34,042 bases of DNA from Bordetella parapertussis (GTDB taxonomy: Bacteria > Pseudomonadota > Gammaproteobacteria > Burkholderiales > SG8-41), in assembly GCA_945864585.1 (NCBI GenBank), contig CAMBCF010000052.1, positions 1 to 34,042 of the forward strand. Reading direction: 5' to 3'. The notes under the pieces were generated by a model that was given only the letters and a program-made list of their open reading frames with translations, searched no databases and was not told the DNA's origin. This document shows, piece by piece, positions 1 through 7,971 of this stretch. Both the position numbers and the translations under genes were made by a program. The stretch's first letter is position 1. Every line of letters begins with the position of its first letter.

Positions 1-299
1 TCCGGCAGCGTGAGTAGTTCCCTGCCATCCAGCCGCACACTGCCCCCGACGATGCGCCCCGGCGGATCAGGAACCAGCCTCAGGATGGACAATGCCGTCA
101 TGCTTTTGCCGCAGCCCGACTCGCCGACAATGGCCAGTTTTTCCCCGGCCTTGAGCGAAAAGGACATATCGTCGACCGCCTTGACGATGCCTTGCCGCAC
201 AAAGAAGTAGGTCTTGAGTCCCTCCACCTCCAGCACGGTCTTCGCCGCTGCCGGCGCCGCTGACGCATCAGCCGCTTGTGTCTGCACGACGCTAACCAT
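1..299 (-). CDS. ABC transporter ATP-binding protein, DppD/OppD-like (C-terminus cut by window edge)
   Basis: This is the N-terminal 99 residues of a nucleotide-binding subunit that would power import of a small solute through the two permeases encoded just upstream on the same strand. The Walker A motif GESGCGKS is visible at about residues 59-66, preceded by the usual first strands ([11 protein letters not shown], then [13 protein letters not shown]). The spacing from the N-terminus fits the dipeptide/nickel family, where two ATPases usually occur (D and F types); the second, and the solute-binding protein, must lie beyond the left edge if present. The ATG at 299 lies 7 bases after the permease stop, so translation is probably coupled; no strong ribosome binding site is visible. 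Family assignment is firm; substrate cannot be read from this fragment. Confidence 0.9.
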   Translation of the reverse strand, partial: MVSVVQTQAADASAAPAAAKTVLEVEGLKTYFFVRQGIVKAVDDMSFSLKAGEKLAIVGESGCGKSMTALSILRLVPDPPGRIVGGSVRLDGRELLTLP

Positions 300-306
300 T
301 GCCGGC

Positions 307-1272
307 TCAGTTCGACGTGCGTTGGCGTGGATCGAGAAGGTCGCGCAGGGCATCCCCCAGCAGATTGGTGCCGAAAACCGCGAGCGTGATCGCAACGCCC
401 GGGAAGATGACCAGCCACGGCGCCGTCCGCACGTATTCAGCCGCCGACTCTGAAAGCATGCGCCCCCAGGAAGGATGCGGCTCCGGAACGCCCAACCCCA
501 GGAACGACAGCGAAGCTTCGACCAGAATCGCGCTGCCCAGCCCGGCGGTCGCCAGCACGATCAATGGCGCCAGTGTGTTGGGCAGAATATGACGCAGGGC
601 GATGCGCATCTCGCTCATCCCCATCGCCCTGGCTGCTTCGACGAACGGCATCTCTCTTAACGAAAGTGTGCTGGCGCGTATGACGCGCGCGATACTCGGC
701 AGCTTGGGGATCGCGATGGCGATGATGGTGTTGGTGATGGACGGTCCCAACGCCGCCGCCATCGCCATCGCGAGTATCAGGGTGGGTAACGCCTGCAGCA
801 TGTCGATGATGCGCTGCGTGGTGAGGTCGACCCATCCGCCAAGATAGCCGGATGCCAGTCCGATCAACACGCCGAAAAAAACACCTAGTATGGTCGCGCC
901 GAACGCGACCGCCAGCGAGGTGCGCGCGCCGTAGACCACGCGGCTAAACAGGTCGCGGCCCATGAAGTCCGCGCCCATCGGGTGCGCTAGCGACGGCGCG
1001 CTAAGTGAAATCGCGGGATTCGTCAACAGCGGATCATGTGAAGTGATATACGGCGCAAGCACCGCAACCAGAATGAATACGACCACGATGGCGAGTCCGA
1101 CGCCACCGAGCGGGTAACGCCGGGCAAGAAATAATGCCATTCCCCAACGCGAGCTGACGTTAGCCCCCGCCTTGGCGAGCTCCGCTTCAAAGCTGCCCGC
1201 AATGGCCGCAGGGCCGAACGCATCGTTGCCGGCCACAACGCCCGGGGCAGGGTCACTGGCGGGTGGCGTCAT
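307..1272 (-). CDS. ABC transporter permease, DppC/OppC-like
   Basis: Inner-membrane permease of 321 residues, the normal length for the DppC type. It has a long hydrophilic N-terminal stretch, a first membrane helix near residues 55-77, then the periplasmic segment with [16 protein letters not shown] typical of the C-type permeases, four or five further helices, and the cytoplasmic EAA loop ([20 protein letters not shown]) that contacts the ATPase. The C-terminal [16 protein letters not shown] is a hallmark of this family. A GGAG sequence precedes the ATG at 1272. It lies 21 bases after the DppB-like gene and 7 bases before the ATPase gene, so the three form one transcription unit. Peptides, nickel and other small molecules are all possible substrates; the neighbouring acyl-CoA genes suggest an organic acid or conjugate, but that is inference. 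Confidence 0.95.
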   Translation of the reverse strand: MTPPASDPAPGVVAGNDAFGPAAIAGSFEAELAKAGANVSSRWGMALFLARRYPLGGVGLAIVVVFILVAVLAPYITSHDPLLTNPAISLSAPSLAHPMGADFMGRDLFSRVVYGARTSLAVAFGATILGVFFGVLIGLASGYLGGWVDLTTQRIIDMLQALPTLILAMAMAAALGPSITNTIIAIAIPKLPSIARVIRASTLSLREMPFVEAARAMGMSEMRIALRHILPNTLAPLIVLATAGLGSAILVEASLSFLGLGVPEPHPSWGRMLSESAAEYVRTAPWLVIFPGVAITLAVFGTNLLGDALRDLLDPRQRTSN

Positions 1273-1293
1273 TCCGGTCTCCGATCATCGGCT

Positions 1294-2241
1294 TCAGTCC
1301 GCATACTTGATGCGTGGATCGATGACAGCGTACAGCATATCGACAATAAAATTGGTGATGACCACTGCGCAGGCGCTGAACAGAACGAGGTTTTGCACGA
1401 TGGGGTAGTCGCGCCAGCGGATCGCCTCGACCAGGTAGCGTCCGAGTCCGGGAATGTTGAACACCGTTTCGATGACCACCAGACCGCCGATGAGTTGTGC
1501 CGCCTCGATACCCAGCAGTGTGATGATAGGCAGCACGGCATTCTTCAGCGCGTGATGGTAATTGACAGCCCTTTCGGAAGCCCCCTTCGCGCGCGCCGTT
1601 CGGATGTAGTCCTGGCGCAGCACTTCCAGCATCGATGAACGCGTCAGCCTGACGATAAGCGCAGAGCTGCGAAAACCGACCACCAGCGCAGGGATACTCA
1701 GCAAAGCCAGTTCATGCCACGGCCCGCGCGGCTCGCTCGAATAGATCGGTATCATTCCGAACACGTGCACCGAGAACATGAGCACCAGCAATCCGCACCA
1801 GAACGAGGGTAGCGACAATGCGCTGAGGGTGATTATGCGCAGAGAGTTATCGACTAGCCCATTCTGCTTTACGGCGCTCCACACGCCCAGCGGAATGCCA
1901 ATGATGATGGTAAAAAACAGGGTCAGCGCTCCGAGCTTGAGCGTGACCGGCAGCCGCGGCAACATTTCCGATATAGCGGGCCGCTCGCTCATATAGGAAT
2001 AGCCGAAATCCCCTCTCATCAGGCCGCCGATCCAGCCGAGATACTGCTGTACGAGGGGCTTGTCCAGCCCCAGCTCGGCTTCGATCTTCGCCTTCTGCAC
2101 CTGGTCGATGTAGCCGGACGACTCGAACAGCATGTCGGCGATGTTGCCCGGCACCACCCGCATCAGCGTGAAGATTATTATCGACACACCCAGTACCGTC
2201 ACTAACAGCAGCGCCGTACGCCTGACCAGATAAGCCCCCAT
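1294..2241 (-). CDS. ABC transporter permease, DppB/OppB-like
   Basis: Inner-membrane permease of 315 residues. The N-terminal MGAYLVRRTALLLVTVLGVS followed by FTLMRVVPGN is the standard DppB beginning, and the C-terminal FIVDMLYAVIDPRIKY is the standard ending. The EAA-type loop (DYIRTARAKGASERAVNYHH) is present near residues 205-224. The ATG at 2241 was chosen over an in-frame TTG at 2256 because a GGAGG box (2247-2251) lies 5 bases ahead of the ATG and would be inside the coding region if TTG were used. This is the first gene of the transporter unit; a gap of about 105 bases separates it from the YHS-like gene upstream. It pairs with the DppC-like gene to form the heterodimeric channel. 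Confidence 0.95.
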   Translation of the reverse strand: MGAYLVRRTALLLVTVLGVSIIIFTLMRVVPGNIADMLFESSGYIDQVQKAKIEAELGLDKPLVQQYLGWIGGLMRGDFGYSYMSERPAISEMLPRLPVTLKLGALTLFFTIIIGIPLGVWSAVKQNGLVDNSLRIITLSALSLPSFWCGLLVLMFSVHVFGMIPIYSSEPRGPWHELALLSIPALVVGFRSSALIVRLTRSSMLEVLRQDYIRTARAKGASERAVNYHHALKNAVLPIITLLGIEAAQLIGGLVVIETVFNIPGLGRYLVEAIRWRDYPIVQNLVLFSACAVVITNFIVDMLYAVIDPRIKYAD

Positions 2242-2346
2242 CCCTTCCTCCTTCAATGCGGCGCAGTATCGTCTGAGTGCCGTAAAGCAGACTTACACCG
2301 TCGCGGCGGCGATAAGCACCGCGGTGGTGTTTGCTACCGTGAACGG

Positions 2347-2553
2347 CTAAGACGCCTCCTTCAGGTAGCTATCCGGGTCACGCGTAAAGCGGTTACGGCA
2401 GTCCAGTGAGTCGAAGTAATGCCACGTGCCATCGTGAAACTGTCGCGTTCCCATCTTCGGATCCACTTCCTTCGCACCACCGGGGGTCATCCCCGTTTGC
2501 GTCTTGGCAGCCGCTTCATCGACAGGCTGCTGGCACACTGGGCATTTCGCCAT
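2347..2553 (-). CDS. Small YHS-domain-like metal-binding protein
   Basis: A 68-residue protein beginning MAKCPVCQQPVD, with a CxxC pair at residues 4 and 7. The C-terminal half (RQFHDGTWHYFDSLDCRNRF, then DPDSYL) follows the YHS pattern, in which an aromatic-rich strand is followed by a cysteine and a phenylalanine and the domain ends in DPxxY. YHS domains are small metal-associated modules found in copper enzymes, monooxygenase subunits and stand-alone proteins. AGAGGAG lies 8 bases ahead of the ATG, and the gene starts 17 bases after the stop of the acyl-CoA dehydrogenase gene, so it is the last gene of the acyl-CoA unit. Its job there is unknown; a metal-handling or accessory role is inference. 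Confidence 0.8.
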   Translation of the reverse strand: MAKCPVCQQPVDEAAAKTQTGMTPGGAKEVDPKMGTRQFHDGTWHYFDSLDCRNRFTRDPDSYLKEAS

Positions 2554-2570
2554 ACTAGGACTCCTCTAAG

Positions 2571-3800
2571 TTAAGCCAGGACTGCGGCCGCCGGGCGCGC
2601 CGCCGGTGCAGGCGCAGCGCCCGCCTCCGCAACAACCGGCATGGGGCGGCCAAGTATCACTACACCGGGAATGTCGATCAGCGCATGCGCGATACGCGCG
2701 CGGTGCTCGAACGAGGTACCCATGCGCATGGTCCATGCGGACACGCGCCGGAACCAAAGTTGCAGATCGAATTCCATCATGAATCCGATGCCGCCGTGTA
2801 TGGCCTGCGAATTACGGATGGCCGCCTCGCATTTTTCGTTGCAGAATGCTTTGGCCTGAGACACTTCCACCGAGGCAGGCAGGCCCTGGTCTATCTTCCA
2901 CAAGGCCTCGAAGGTCAGCAACTCGCCGCCATCCACCCAGATCTGCATGTCAGCACAGGTGTGCTGCACGGACTGAAAGGACCCTATCGGCTGGCCGAAC
3001 GCGGTGCGAAACTTCGCGTACTCGATTGCCATTTCGATATCCTTGCGCGTCGCGCCGATCATCTGCGCACACAGCAGCGCGGTGCCCCGGTCGAGCATGC
3101 GCTCAATGATCGGCCATGCCGCGCCGACCGCTCCGATGACGCTCGCTTTGGGAACCTGCACCGCTTTGAAGGTCACCTCGCTCTGTTTGTCCTTGGCCAG
3201 TGTGATCAGCGATGTCTGGCTGATGCCTTTGGAACGCGCATCGACTATGAACAGCGTCAGACCTTGCGCGCCTTTCGAACCCGCGGTGGTTCTCGCGGCC
3301 ACCAGACAGTGATCCGCGCCCGGAAAATTGTCGACGAAAAGCTTCACGCCATCGAGCACAAAGTTATCACCTTGCTCCTTCGCGCTCATCTGCACAGCCT
3401 CCGGCATGAAGCGCGGATCGCGTTCGGTAAAGGCCCAGGTCATGACAGACTTGCCGGCTACAACATCCGGCAGATACTTTTCCTGCTGCGCCGCTGAGCC
3501 ATCGCGCGCGATGGCCAATGAGGCAACCGCGGTGCTGTGCAGCGGAATGGGCGCCAGCGCCCGCCCCGCTTCACGCAGCACCAACCCCAGATAAACCAAG
3601 GGCATATCCGATCCGCCGACCTTCTCCGGCATGCACATGCCCTGCCATCCCAGTTCGGCGACCTTGGCCCACAGTTCTCTGGAATAGCCCAGCGCATCGA
3701 TCTCCATCTCGCGCACCAGCTTGGTAGGGCACTCGCCGGTTAAAAATTCACGAGCACTGTCTACGATCAGATTCTCGTCATCATTCAGTAGCACGTCCAT
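2571..3800 (-). CDS. Acyl-CoA dehydrogenase family protein (second of an adjacent pair)
   Basis: A 409-residue FAD enzyme of the acyl-CoA dehydrogenase fold, expected to introduce an alpha-beta double bond into an acyl-CoA in the cytoplasm. The helical N-terminal domain (GWQGMCMPEKVGGSD), the middle beta domain (TWAFTERDPRF, DGVKLFVDN) and the C-terminal helical domain (YAKFRTAFGQPIGSFQSVQH, then QAIHGGIGFMMEFDLQLWFRR) are all recognisable. The HGGIGF...E...L segment resembles the steroid/aromatic side-chain dehydrogenases that form heterotetramers. The C-terminal 25 residues are rich in Ala and Pro and probably unstructured. The start follows the stop of the upstream dehydrogenase gene with no intervening base, so the two are almost certainly co-translated and may assemble together, as known for paired FadE/ChsE-type enzymes. 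Substrate unknown. Confidence 0.93.
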   Translation of the reverse strand: MDVLLNDDENLIVDSAREFLTGECPTKLVREMEIDALGYSRELWAKVAELGWQGMCMPEKVGGSDMPLVYLGLVLREAGRALAPIPLHSTAVASLAIARDGSAAQQEKYLPDVVAGKSVMTWAFTERDPRFMPEAVQMSAKEQGDNFVLDGVKLFVDNFPGADHCLVAARTTAGSKGAQGLTLFIVDARSKGISQTSLITLAKDKQSEVTFKAVQVPKASVIGAVGAAWPIIERMLDRGTALLCAQMIGATRKDIEMAIEYAKFRTAFGQPIGSFQSVQHTCADMQIWVDGGELLTFEALWKIDQGLPASVEVSQAKAFCNEKCEAAIRNSQAIHGGIGFMMEFDLQLWFRRVSAWTMRMGTSFEHRARIAHALIDIPGVVILGRPMPVVAEAGAAPAPAARPAAAVLA

Positions 3801-5042
3801 TTACTTTGCCTCCACTTTTCTGGGTCTGCGCGACGACGGCAGTTCGAGCCCGCGGCGCGCGACCTGGTCGCGCATCACCTGCACACTGCCATGATTGATA
3901 CCGGATTGGAATGAGCCCATCACATTGTGCGCGAAGACGCCGTCCTCGATCGCGTGGGGCGAGGTTCTGAGCAAGCTGCAGTACGGCCCCAGCATCTGGG
4001 TGATTGCCTCAGTGACGCGCACGCCATGCTCCGGCGCCCACACTTTCTCGGCAGAGCCTTCATAGGTGAATTTTCCACCCCGCTCCACGATCGACATGCT
4101 GCGCAGAGTCATCAGCCTGCACACCTGGGCTTCGATCCACATCTCGGCAATTTTGTCGCGGATGGCGGGGTCTTGTCCGGGTGAAAAACCGCCCATGCTG
4201 TTGTTCTTGACCCAATTGACGATATCTTCATCGCGCCGTACGGATATCAAATAGCGCGCAGCACCGACGCGGTCCAGGTTCAAACCCATGGAACCGACGC
4301 GCCAGCCCTTGTTCTCCTCGCCGAGCAGACACGACTTGTGGATGCGCACATCGTCGAAAAATGTTTCATTGGTGCGCGAGTTGCCGTAGGTGGTGCCGAC
4401 AGGCGCTGTCGGATTATTCTGAATCGTCCACAGCGGCCGCACCGTGATGCCAGGGGTGTCCATCGGGAACAGGAAAATCGAGATGCCTTCGTGCTTGGGC
4501 GCATTGCGGTCGGTGCGGCCCATGAGATAAATGTGGGTCGACATATGCGCGGCGCTGGTGTACATCTTCTGGCCGTTGATTACGTAGTCGTCGCCGTCAC
4601 GAACCGCGCTGCAGCGCAGATTCGCAAGATCGGCGCCCGCGTGGGGCTCGGTGAAGCCGAGGCAAAACGAGACCTCTCTTTTGATCAGCCGCGGAATGTA
4701 AAACTGCTTCTGCTCCTCGGTGCCAGCCGCCATGATCGCCGGTGCGCCACTGCCACCCAACGTAATATTGATGCCGGCGCGGGTGAACTCCTCCTCGACG
4801 ATGTACTGCGTGAGACGGTCGCCGCCCTGTCCGCCGTACGCTTTCGGATAGGTAATACCCAGCCACCCCCGCTCAAATATTTTCTTGTATAGCGCAGCGG
4901 CTTGAGGCCCCTGGCCACGCGGCCGCTCCACGCCGGACTCGGGATTCGCCTCATCGGCGAGTTCGGCGGTGACGTTTTGCTTAATGAACTGGCGCACTTC
5001 GCGCCGCAGCGCTTCCTGTTCTACTGTGTATGCGAAATCCAT
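3801..5042 (-). CDS. Acyl-CoA dehydrogenase family protein (first of an adjacent pair)
   Basis: A 413-residue acyl-CoA dehydrogenase. Visible blocks are YPKAYGGQGGDRLTQYIVEE in the N-terminal domain, the flavin/substrate segment CLGFTEPHAGADLANLR near residue 135, the strand DDYVINGQKMYTSAAH, and the C-terminal helices ending RDQVARRGLELP. The ATG at 5042 is preceded by an AAAGGA box; a longer reading frame upstream is out of character and overlaps the CoA-transferase gene. The stop codon abuts the ATG of the next dehydrogenase. The two proteins are clearly different members of the family rather than a recent duplication. Together with the CoA transferases upstream they suggest activation then dehydrogenation of a carboxylic acid. 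Confidence 0.94.
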   Translation of the reverse strand: MDFAYTVEQEALRREVRQFIKQNVTAELADEANPESGVERPRGQGPQAAALYKKIFERGWLGITYPKAYGGQGGDRLTQYIVEEEFTRAGINITLGGSGAPAIMAAGTEEQKQFYIPRLIKREVSFCLGFTEPHAGADLANLRCSAVRDGDDYVINGQKMYTSAAHMSTHIYLMGRTDRNAPKHEGISIFLFPMDTPGITVRPLWTIQNNPTAPVGTTYGNSRTNETFFDDVRIHKSCLLGEENKGWRVGSMGLNLDRVGAARYLISVRRDEDIVNWVKNNSMGGFSPGQDPAIRDKIAEMWIEAQVCRLMTLRSMSIVERGGKFTYEGSAEKVWAPEHGVRVTEAITQMLGPYCSLLRTSPHAIEDGVFAHNVMGSFQSGINHGSVQVMRDQVARRGLELPSSRRPRKVEAK

Positions 5043-5085
5043 AGTCTTCCTTTCTGCAATCCAATCTATTGCGCATGCATCGCGT

Positions 5086-6450
5086 TCAGGCGATACCCAA
5101 CCGCTTTTTGTAGTCGGCATCCCAATATCCGAGGCGTCCTATTTCCACACGCTTGTCCATGCTCATCGTCGGCACTTCCCGGGGTTTCACCGGCTTATCC
5201 ACAATAATACCCGCGTTGGCCAGCGACGCACATCGTAATTCATCATACCCCAGAATTTCGCGCAGCACCTCGCCATTATGCTGACCATAGGCCGGCGCAG
5301 GGCCGGTTATCGACAAAGGCATGGCGCTGAATTTCCAGGGGCGGCCGAGCAGCGGCCGGCGCGGTCCCATCCCGCGTTCCTCGGGAAATTCCACCATTTC
5401 AACCAGGCCACGCGCCTTCAGTTGGGGATCGAAGTGCAGGTCGCGTCCGTCCAGCACCGCGCCCGCCGCTACACCCGCCGCCTGCAAACGCTCCATCGCT
5501 TCGACCTTGTTCACAGTCGTCGTCCAGCGCGTGATGATCGCGTCGATCGCGTCATGATTCGCACGCCGCGCGACCTCTGTCGCAAAGCGCTGATCATTCG
5601 CGAGTTCCGCGTGTCCGATCACCCCGCACAGCGCAACCCACTCTTCGTCATCCCGAATGCTGAGCGCACACCAGGCATCAGCTCCAGAGCAGCGATAACA
5701 GCCTTGCGGGGCGAATTGCCGATGCCGGTTGCCGATGCGCGCGCCCGGCGCGCCGTTCGCCAGCGAATCGAGCACATACTCGCTGACGTTGTAGCAGCCC
5801 AGTTGATACATGCCGATATCGGCCCACAGTCCGCGCCCGAATCGCCGCCGGTAACGAAGACCGAGCAGCGCCGCTGCGGCGATGCTCCAGGCTGCCAGAA
5901 AATCAACGAACGACTGTCCTGCTTTGGACGGCTCGCCGTCGGCGTAACCGGTAACGGCAGCCAGGCCGTGAGTCGCTTCCTGCGTGGTGGCCTGTGCGGG
6001 GTAGGCCGAGTACGGCCCGCCACGACCGTATCCGGTATTCGACACCATGATGATCCCCGGATTGATTTTCTGCATGTTCGGATAGTCCAGGCCCCAGCCG
6101 CGCATGACGCGCGGCGTGAAGTTCTCAACGATGACATCACTTACCTTGATGAGATCGATCAATACCTCACGCCCTTCCTTACGTGTCAGGTCGACGACCA
6201 CCGATTTCTTGCCCCGGTTCACCAGATTGTAGGCGCTCATGCGGTTCCACGGATCTGCCTTGGCTTCATTGTCAGGCAACATCCCCGAAAACGCGCCGCC
6301 GCGCGTAAAGTCGGGCCTTGTCGGCCCCTCGACCTTGATCACTTCCGCACCCAGATCTGCCAGCAGTCCCGTGGCGTACGGCCCCGCGAACACGTAACTG
6401 CTGTCGATGACGCGGATTCCCTCCAACGGCTTTTTGGTCATGCGTATCAT
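5086..6450 (-). CDS. Family III CoA transferase (CaiB/BaiF type) with catalytic Asp
   Basis: A 454-residue CoA transferase of the formyl-CoA transferase/CaiB fold, expected to move CoA from a donor thioester to a carboxylic acid. The N-terminal LEGIRVIDSSYVFAGPYAT and LADLGAEVIKVEGP are diagnostic, as are NRGKKSVVVDL and the IIMVSNTGYGRGGPY strand. Aspartate 183 in QSFVDFLAAW matches the catalytic aspartate that forms the acyl anhydride in this family. The protein carries an extra C-terminal tail of about 50 residues (from about IIVDKPVKPREVP) beyond the usual end. The start is either 6450 or the ATG at 6441; neither has a strong ribosome binding site. It lies 41 bases after the second CoA-transferase gene and 43 bases before the dehydrogenase pair. 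Confidence 0.93.
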   Translation of the reverse strand: MIRMTKKPLEGIRVIDSSYVFAGPYATGLLADLGAEVIKVEGPTRPDFTRGGAFSGMLPDNEAKADPWNRMSAYNLVNRGKKSVVVDLTRKEGREVLIDLIKVSDVIVENFTPRVMRGWGLDYPNMQKINPGIIMVSNTGYGRGGPYSAYPAQATTQEATHGLAAVTGYADGEPSKAGQSFVDFLAAWSIAAAALLGLRYRRRFGRGLWADIGMYQLGCYNVSEYVLDSLANGAPGARIGNRHRQFAPQGCYRCSGADAWCALSIRDDEEWVALCGVIGHAELANDQRFATEVARRANHDAIDAIITRWTTTVNKVEAMERLQAAGVAAGAVLDGRDLHFDPQLKARGLVEMVEFPEERGMGPRRPLLGRPWKFSAMPLSITGPAPAYGQHNGEVLREILGYDELRCASLANAGIIVDKPVKPREVPTMSMDKRVEIGRLGYWDADYKKRLGIA

Positions 6451-6491
6451 GTAGCGAGTCCCATGTCTTGCGCTCCGAGGTTGCCGTATAT

Positions 6492-7688
6492 TTAAATGAC
6501 GCCCTGTGCCGCGAGCGCCGCCATACGGCTGGCATCGAGTCCCAACAGGTCACCAAACACTACGCTATTGTGCTGGCCCAGCAGCGGTGCAGGACTCCGG
6601 TATACGGCCGGAGCGTCCGGCATACTCCACAGCCGGAACGGAACTCTGATGCGCCCGATGACGGGATGGTCGACTTCCTGGAAGAAATCGCGCGCCTCCA
6701 AATGCGGACACCGTGCCAAGTCTTCGGGTTCCTGCACAACGCCAAACAGCATGTGATACTTTTCCGATGCGGTTATAAACAGCTCTTGCATCGTCCTTTC
6801 CTTGGTAGATTCGATCACCAGCCGGTCGAGGTCCTCGCCGTGCAGCGCCCGGCCCGCTACCGTGGTAAACCGTTCTTCCTTAAGCGCCTCCGCCCCAAAG
6901 AACTCTACAATTTCACTCCATTCCGCACCGCCGCCGGTCTGCCAGATAAAGTAGCCGTCCTTGCAACGCTGCACCTGGCCGTAGCTACTACCGCTCGAGC
7001 GCCGCCGCCCCGCAACCGCGCCCACCCAGCCGTACATGGGTTGGTGAACGACCAGCGTTGAGGCAACCACGTCCTGTAACGACACGTCGACGTGCTGCCC
7101 TTCACCCAACACATCCCTGGCATGCAGGGCCGCGAGCACGCCCACGGCGCCACTGAGCCCGCCCTCGTACTGCGACTGCATACCGCCATGTTTTAGCGGC
7201 TCGCGTTGCGCCATGCCGCTGATGCTCATGATGCCGCTCAAAGCATAGGTGACAATCTCTTCGCTCTGGTACGCGCGATACGGCCCGCTCTGGCCGAACG
7301 GCGTGATGGAGATCATGATGAGCCGCGGGTTTTCCTGCGCCAGAGCCGCGTAGTCCAAACCAAGTGCGGCCAGATAACCCGGCTCGAAGCTCTCCACCAC
7401 TATGTCCGCGGTACGGACCAATTGGCGCAGCAACGCCCGGCCATCCGGGTCATCCAGATTCAGCGTGACGCCCCGCTTGTTGAGATTCGCGAGCAGGAAG
7501 ACCAGGCTTTTTTCCGGATGGGCATCGTTGCCGAAGTGCGGCGCCATCGAACGCGCGGCGTCTCCTGCAGGAGGCTCCACCTTGATCACGTCTGCTCCAA
7601 AATCCGCGAGGATCTTTGCGCAAATCGGGCCGGCGAGCCCCTGACTCAGGTCCAGCACCTTCACATCGTCTAGCGTAGCAGGCAGCAT
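6492..7688 (-). CDS. Family III CoA transferase paralogue apparently lacking the catalytic Asp
   Basis: A 398-residue family III CoA transferase, the first gene of the minus-strand unit. The fold signature is clear: VKVLDLSQGLAGPICAKILA, FGADVIKVEPPAGD, NKRGVTLNLDD and RLIMISITPFGQSGPY. At the place where the family carries its nucleophilic aspartate, this protein reads GGMQSQYEGGLSGAV, with Gln173 where Asp is expected by eye alignment to its neighbour (QSFVDFLAAW). If the alignment is right it cannot form the usual enzyme-anhydride alone and may be the non-catalytic half of a heteromer with the downstream transferase; heteromeric family III enzymes such as BbsEF are known. A promoter with a near-consensus -10 lies just upstream. 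Confidence 0.92.
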   Translation of the reverse strand: MLPATLDDVKVLDLSQGLAGPICAKILADFGADVIKVEPPAGDAARSMAPHFGNDAHPEKSLVFLLANLNKRGVTLNLDDPDGRALLRQLVRTADIVVESFEPGYLAALGLDYAALAQENPRLIMISITPFGQSGPYRAYQSEEIVTYALSGIMSISGMAQREPLKHGGMQSQYEGGLSGAVGVLAALHARDVLGEGQHVDVSLQDVVASTLVVHQPMYGWVGAVAGRRRSSGSSYGQVQRCKDGYFIWQTGGGAEWSEIVEFFGAEALKEERFTTVAGRALHGEDLDRLVIESTKERTMQELFITASEKYHMLFGVVQEPEDLARCPHLEARDFFQEVDHPVIGRIRVPFRLWSMPDAPAVYRSPAPLLGQHNSVVFGDLLGLDASRMAALAAQGVI

Positions 7689-7720
7689 GATTCTTCGTGC
7701 GGCAGTCGTGTTCTATCGGT

Positions 7721-7749
7721 ATTGTATTCAGGGACTTGGCCACATCCAA
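7721..7749 (-). promoter_or_regulatory. Probable sigma-70 promoter for the CoA-transferase/dehydrogenase unit
   Basis: Read on the minus strand, TTGGAT (7749-7744) is followed after 17 bases by TACAAT (7726-7721), which matches the -10 consensus at five of six positions. The -35 is weak (three of six). Initiation near 7714 would leave a short leader of about 25 bases before the ATG at 7688. Position and spacing are good, so this is the best promoter candidate for the minus-strand unit. Confidence 0.45.
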
Positions 7750-7812
7750 AAAATTCCGGCACGGTCCCCGTGAAACGCGGCGAACCCTGTAATGCGGTCT
7801 ATCGACGTCAAT

Positions 7813-7837
7813 TATCGTTCGGTTGCATTGAACGATA
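7813..7837. promoter_or_regulatory. Operator-like inverted repeat in the divergent control region
   Basis: TATCGTTC (7813-7820) and GAACGATA (7830-7837) form a perfect 8-bp inverted repeat separated by 9 bases, sitting between two divergent operons. The size and symmetry suit a dimeric regulator of the TetR, GntR or IclR kind; no such regulator gene is present in the window. It could alternatively form a small hairpin, but it is not followed by a T-run. Confidence 0.4.
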
Positions 7838-7902
7838 GCATAGCTGCCGGCAAAAAGGTTGAAGCCGATAGCCTGCCGTGATGTGAACTTCCGCGCGCTC
7901 GC

Positions 7903-7929
7903 TTGCGTTCGAAAAGCGTCTGGTATTAC
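7903..7929 (+). promoter_or_regulatory. Possible extended -10 promoter for the HMG-CoA-lyase-like operon
   Basis: TGGTATTAC (7921-7929) resembles an extended -10 element, and TTGCGT at 7903 could act as a -35, although the 15-base spacer is short. It lies about 43 bases ahead of the ATG at 7972. Weak evidence from pattern alone. Confidence 0.3.
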
Positions 7930-7971
7930 ACTAATAGGAACCGGCAAACGCCGGATCTCAAGGAGACACAC

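Noticed and set aside
5278-6495. Long open frame of 405 codons on the plus strand opposite a CoA-transferase gene
   Set aside because: It is antisense to a gene with clear family motifs, is Arg/His/Pro-rich without recognisable domains, and is expected from GC-rich codon bias.
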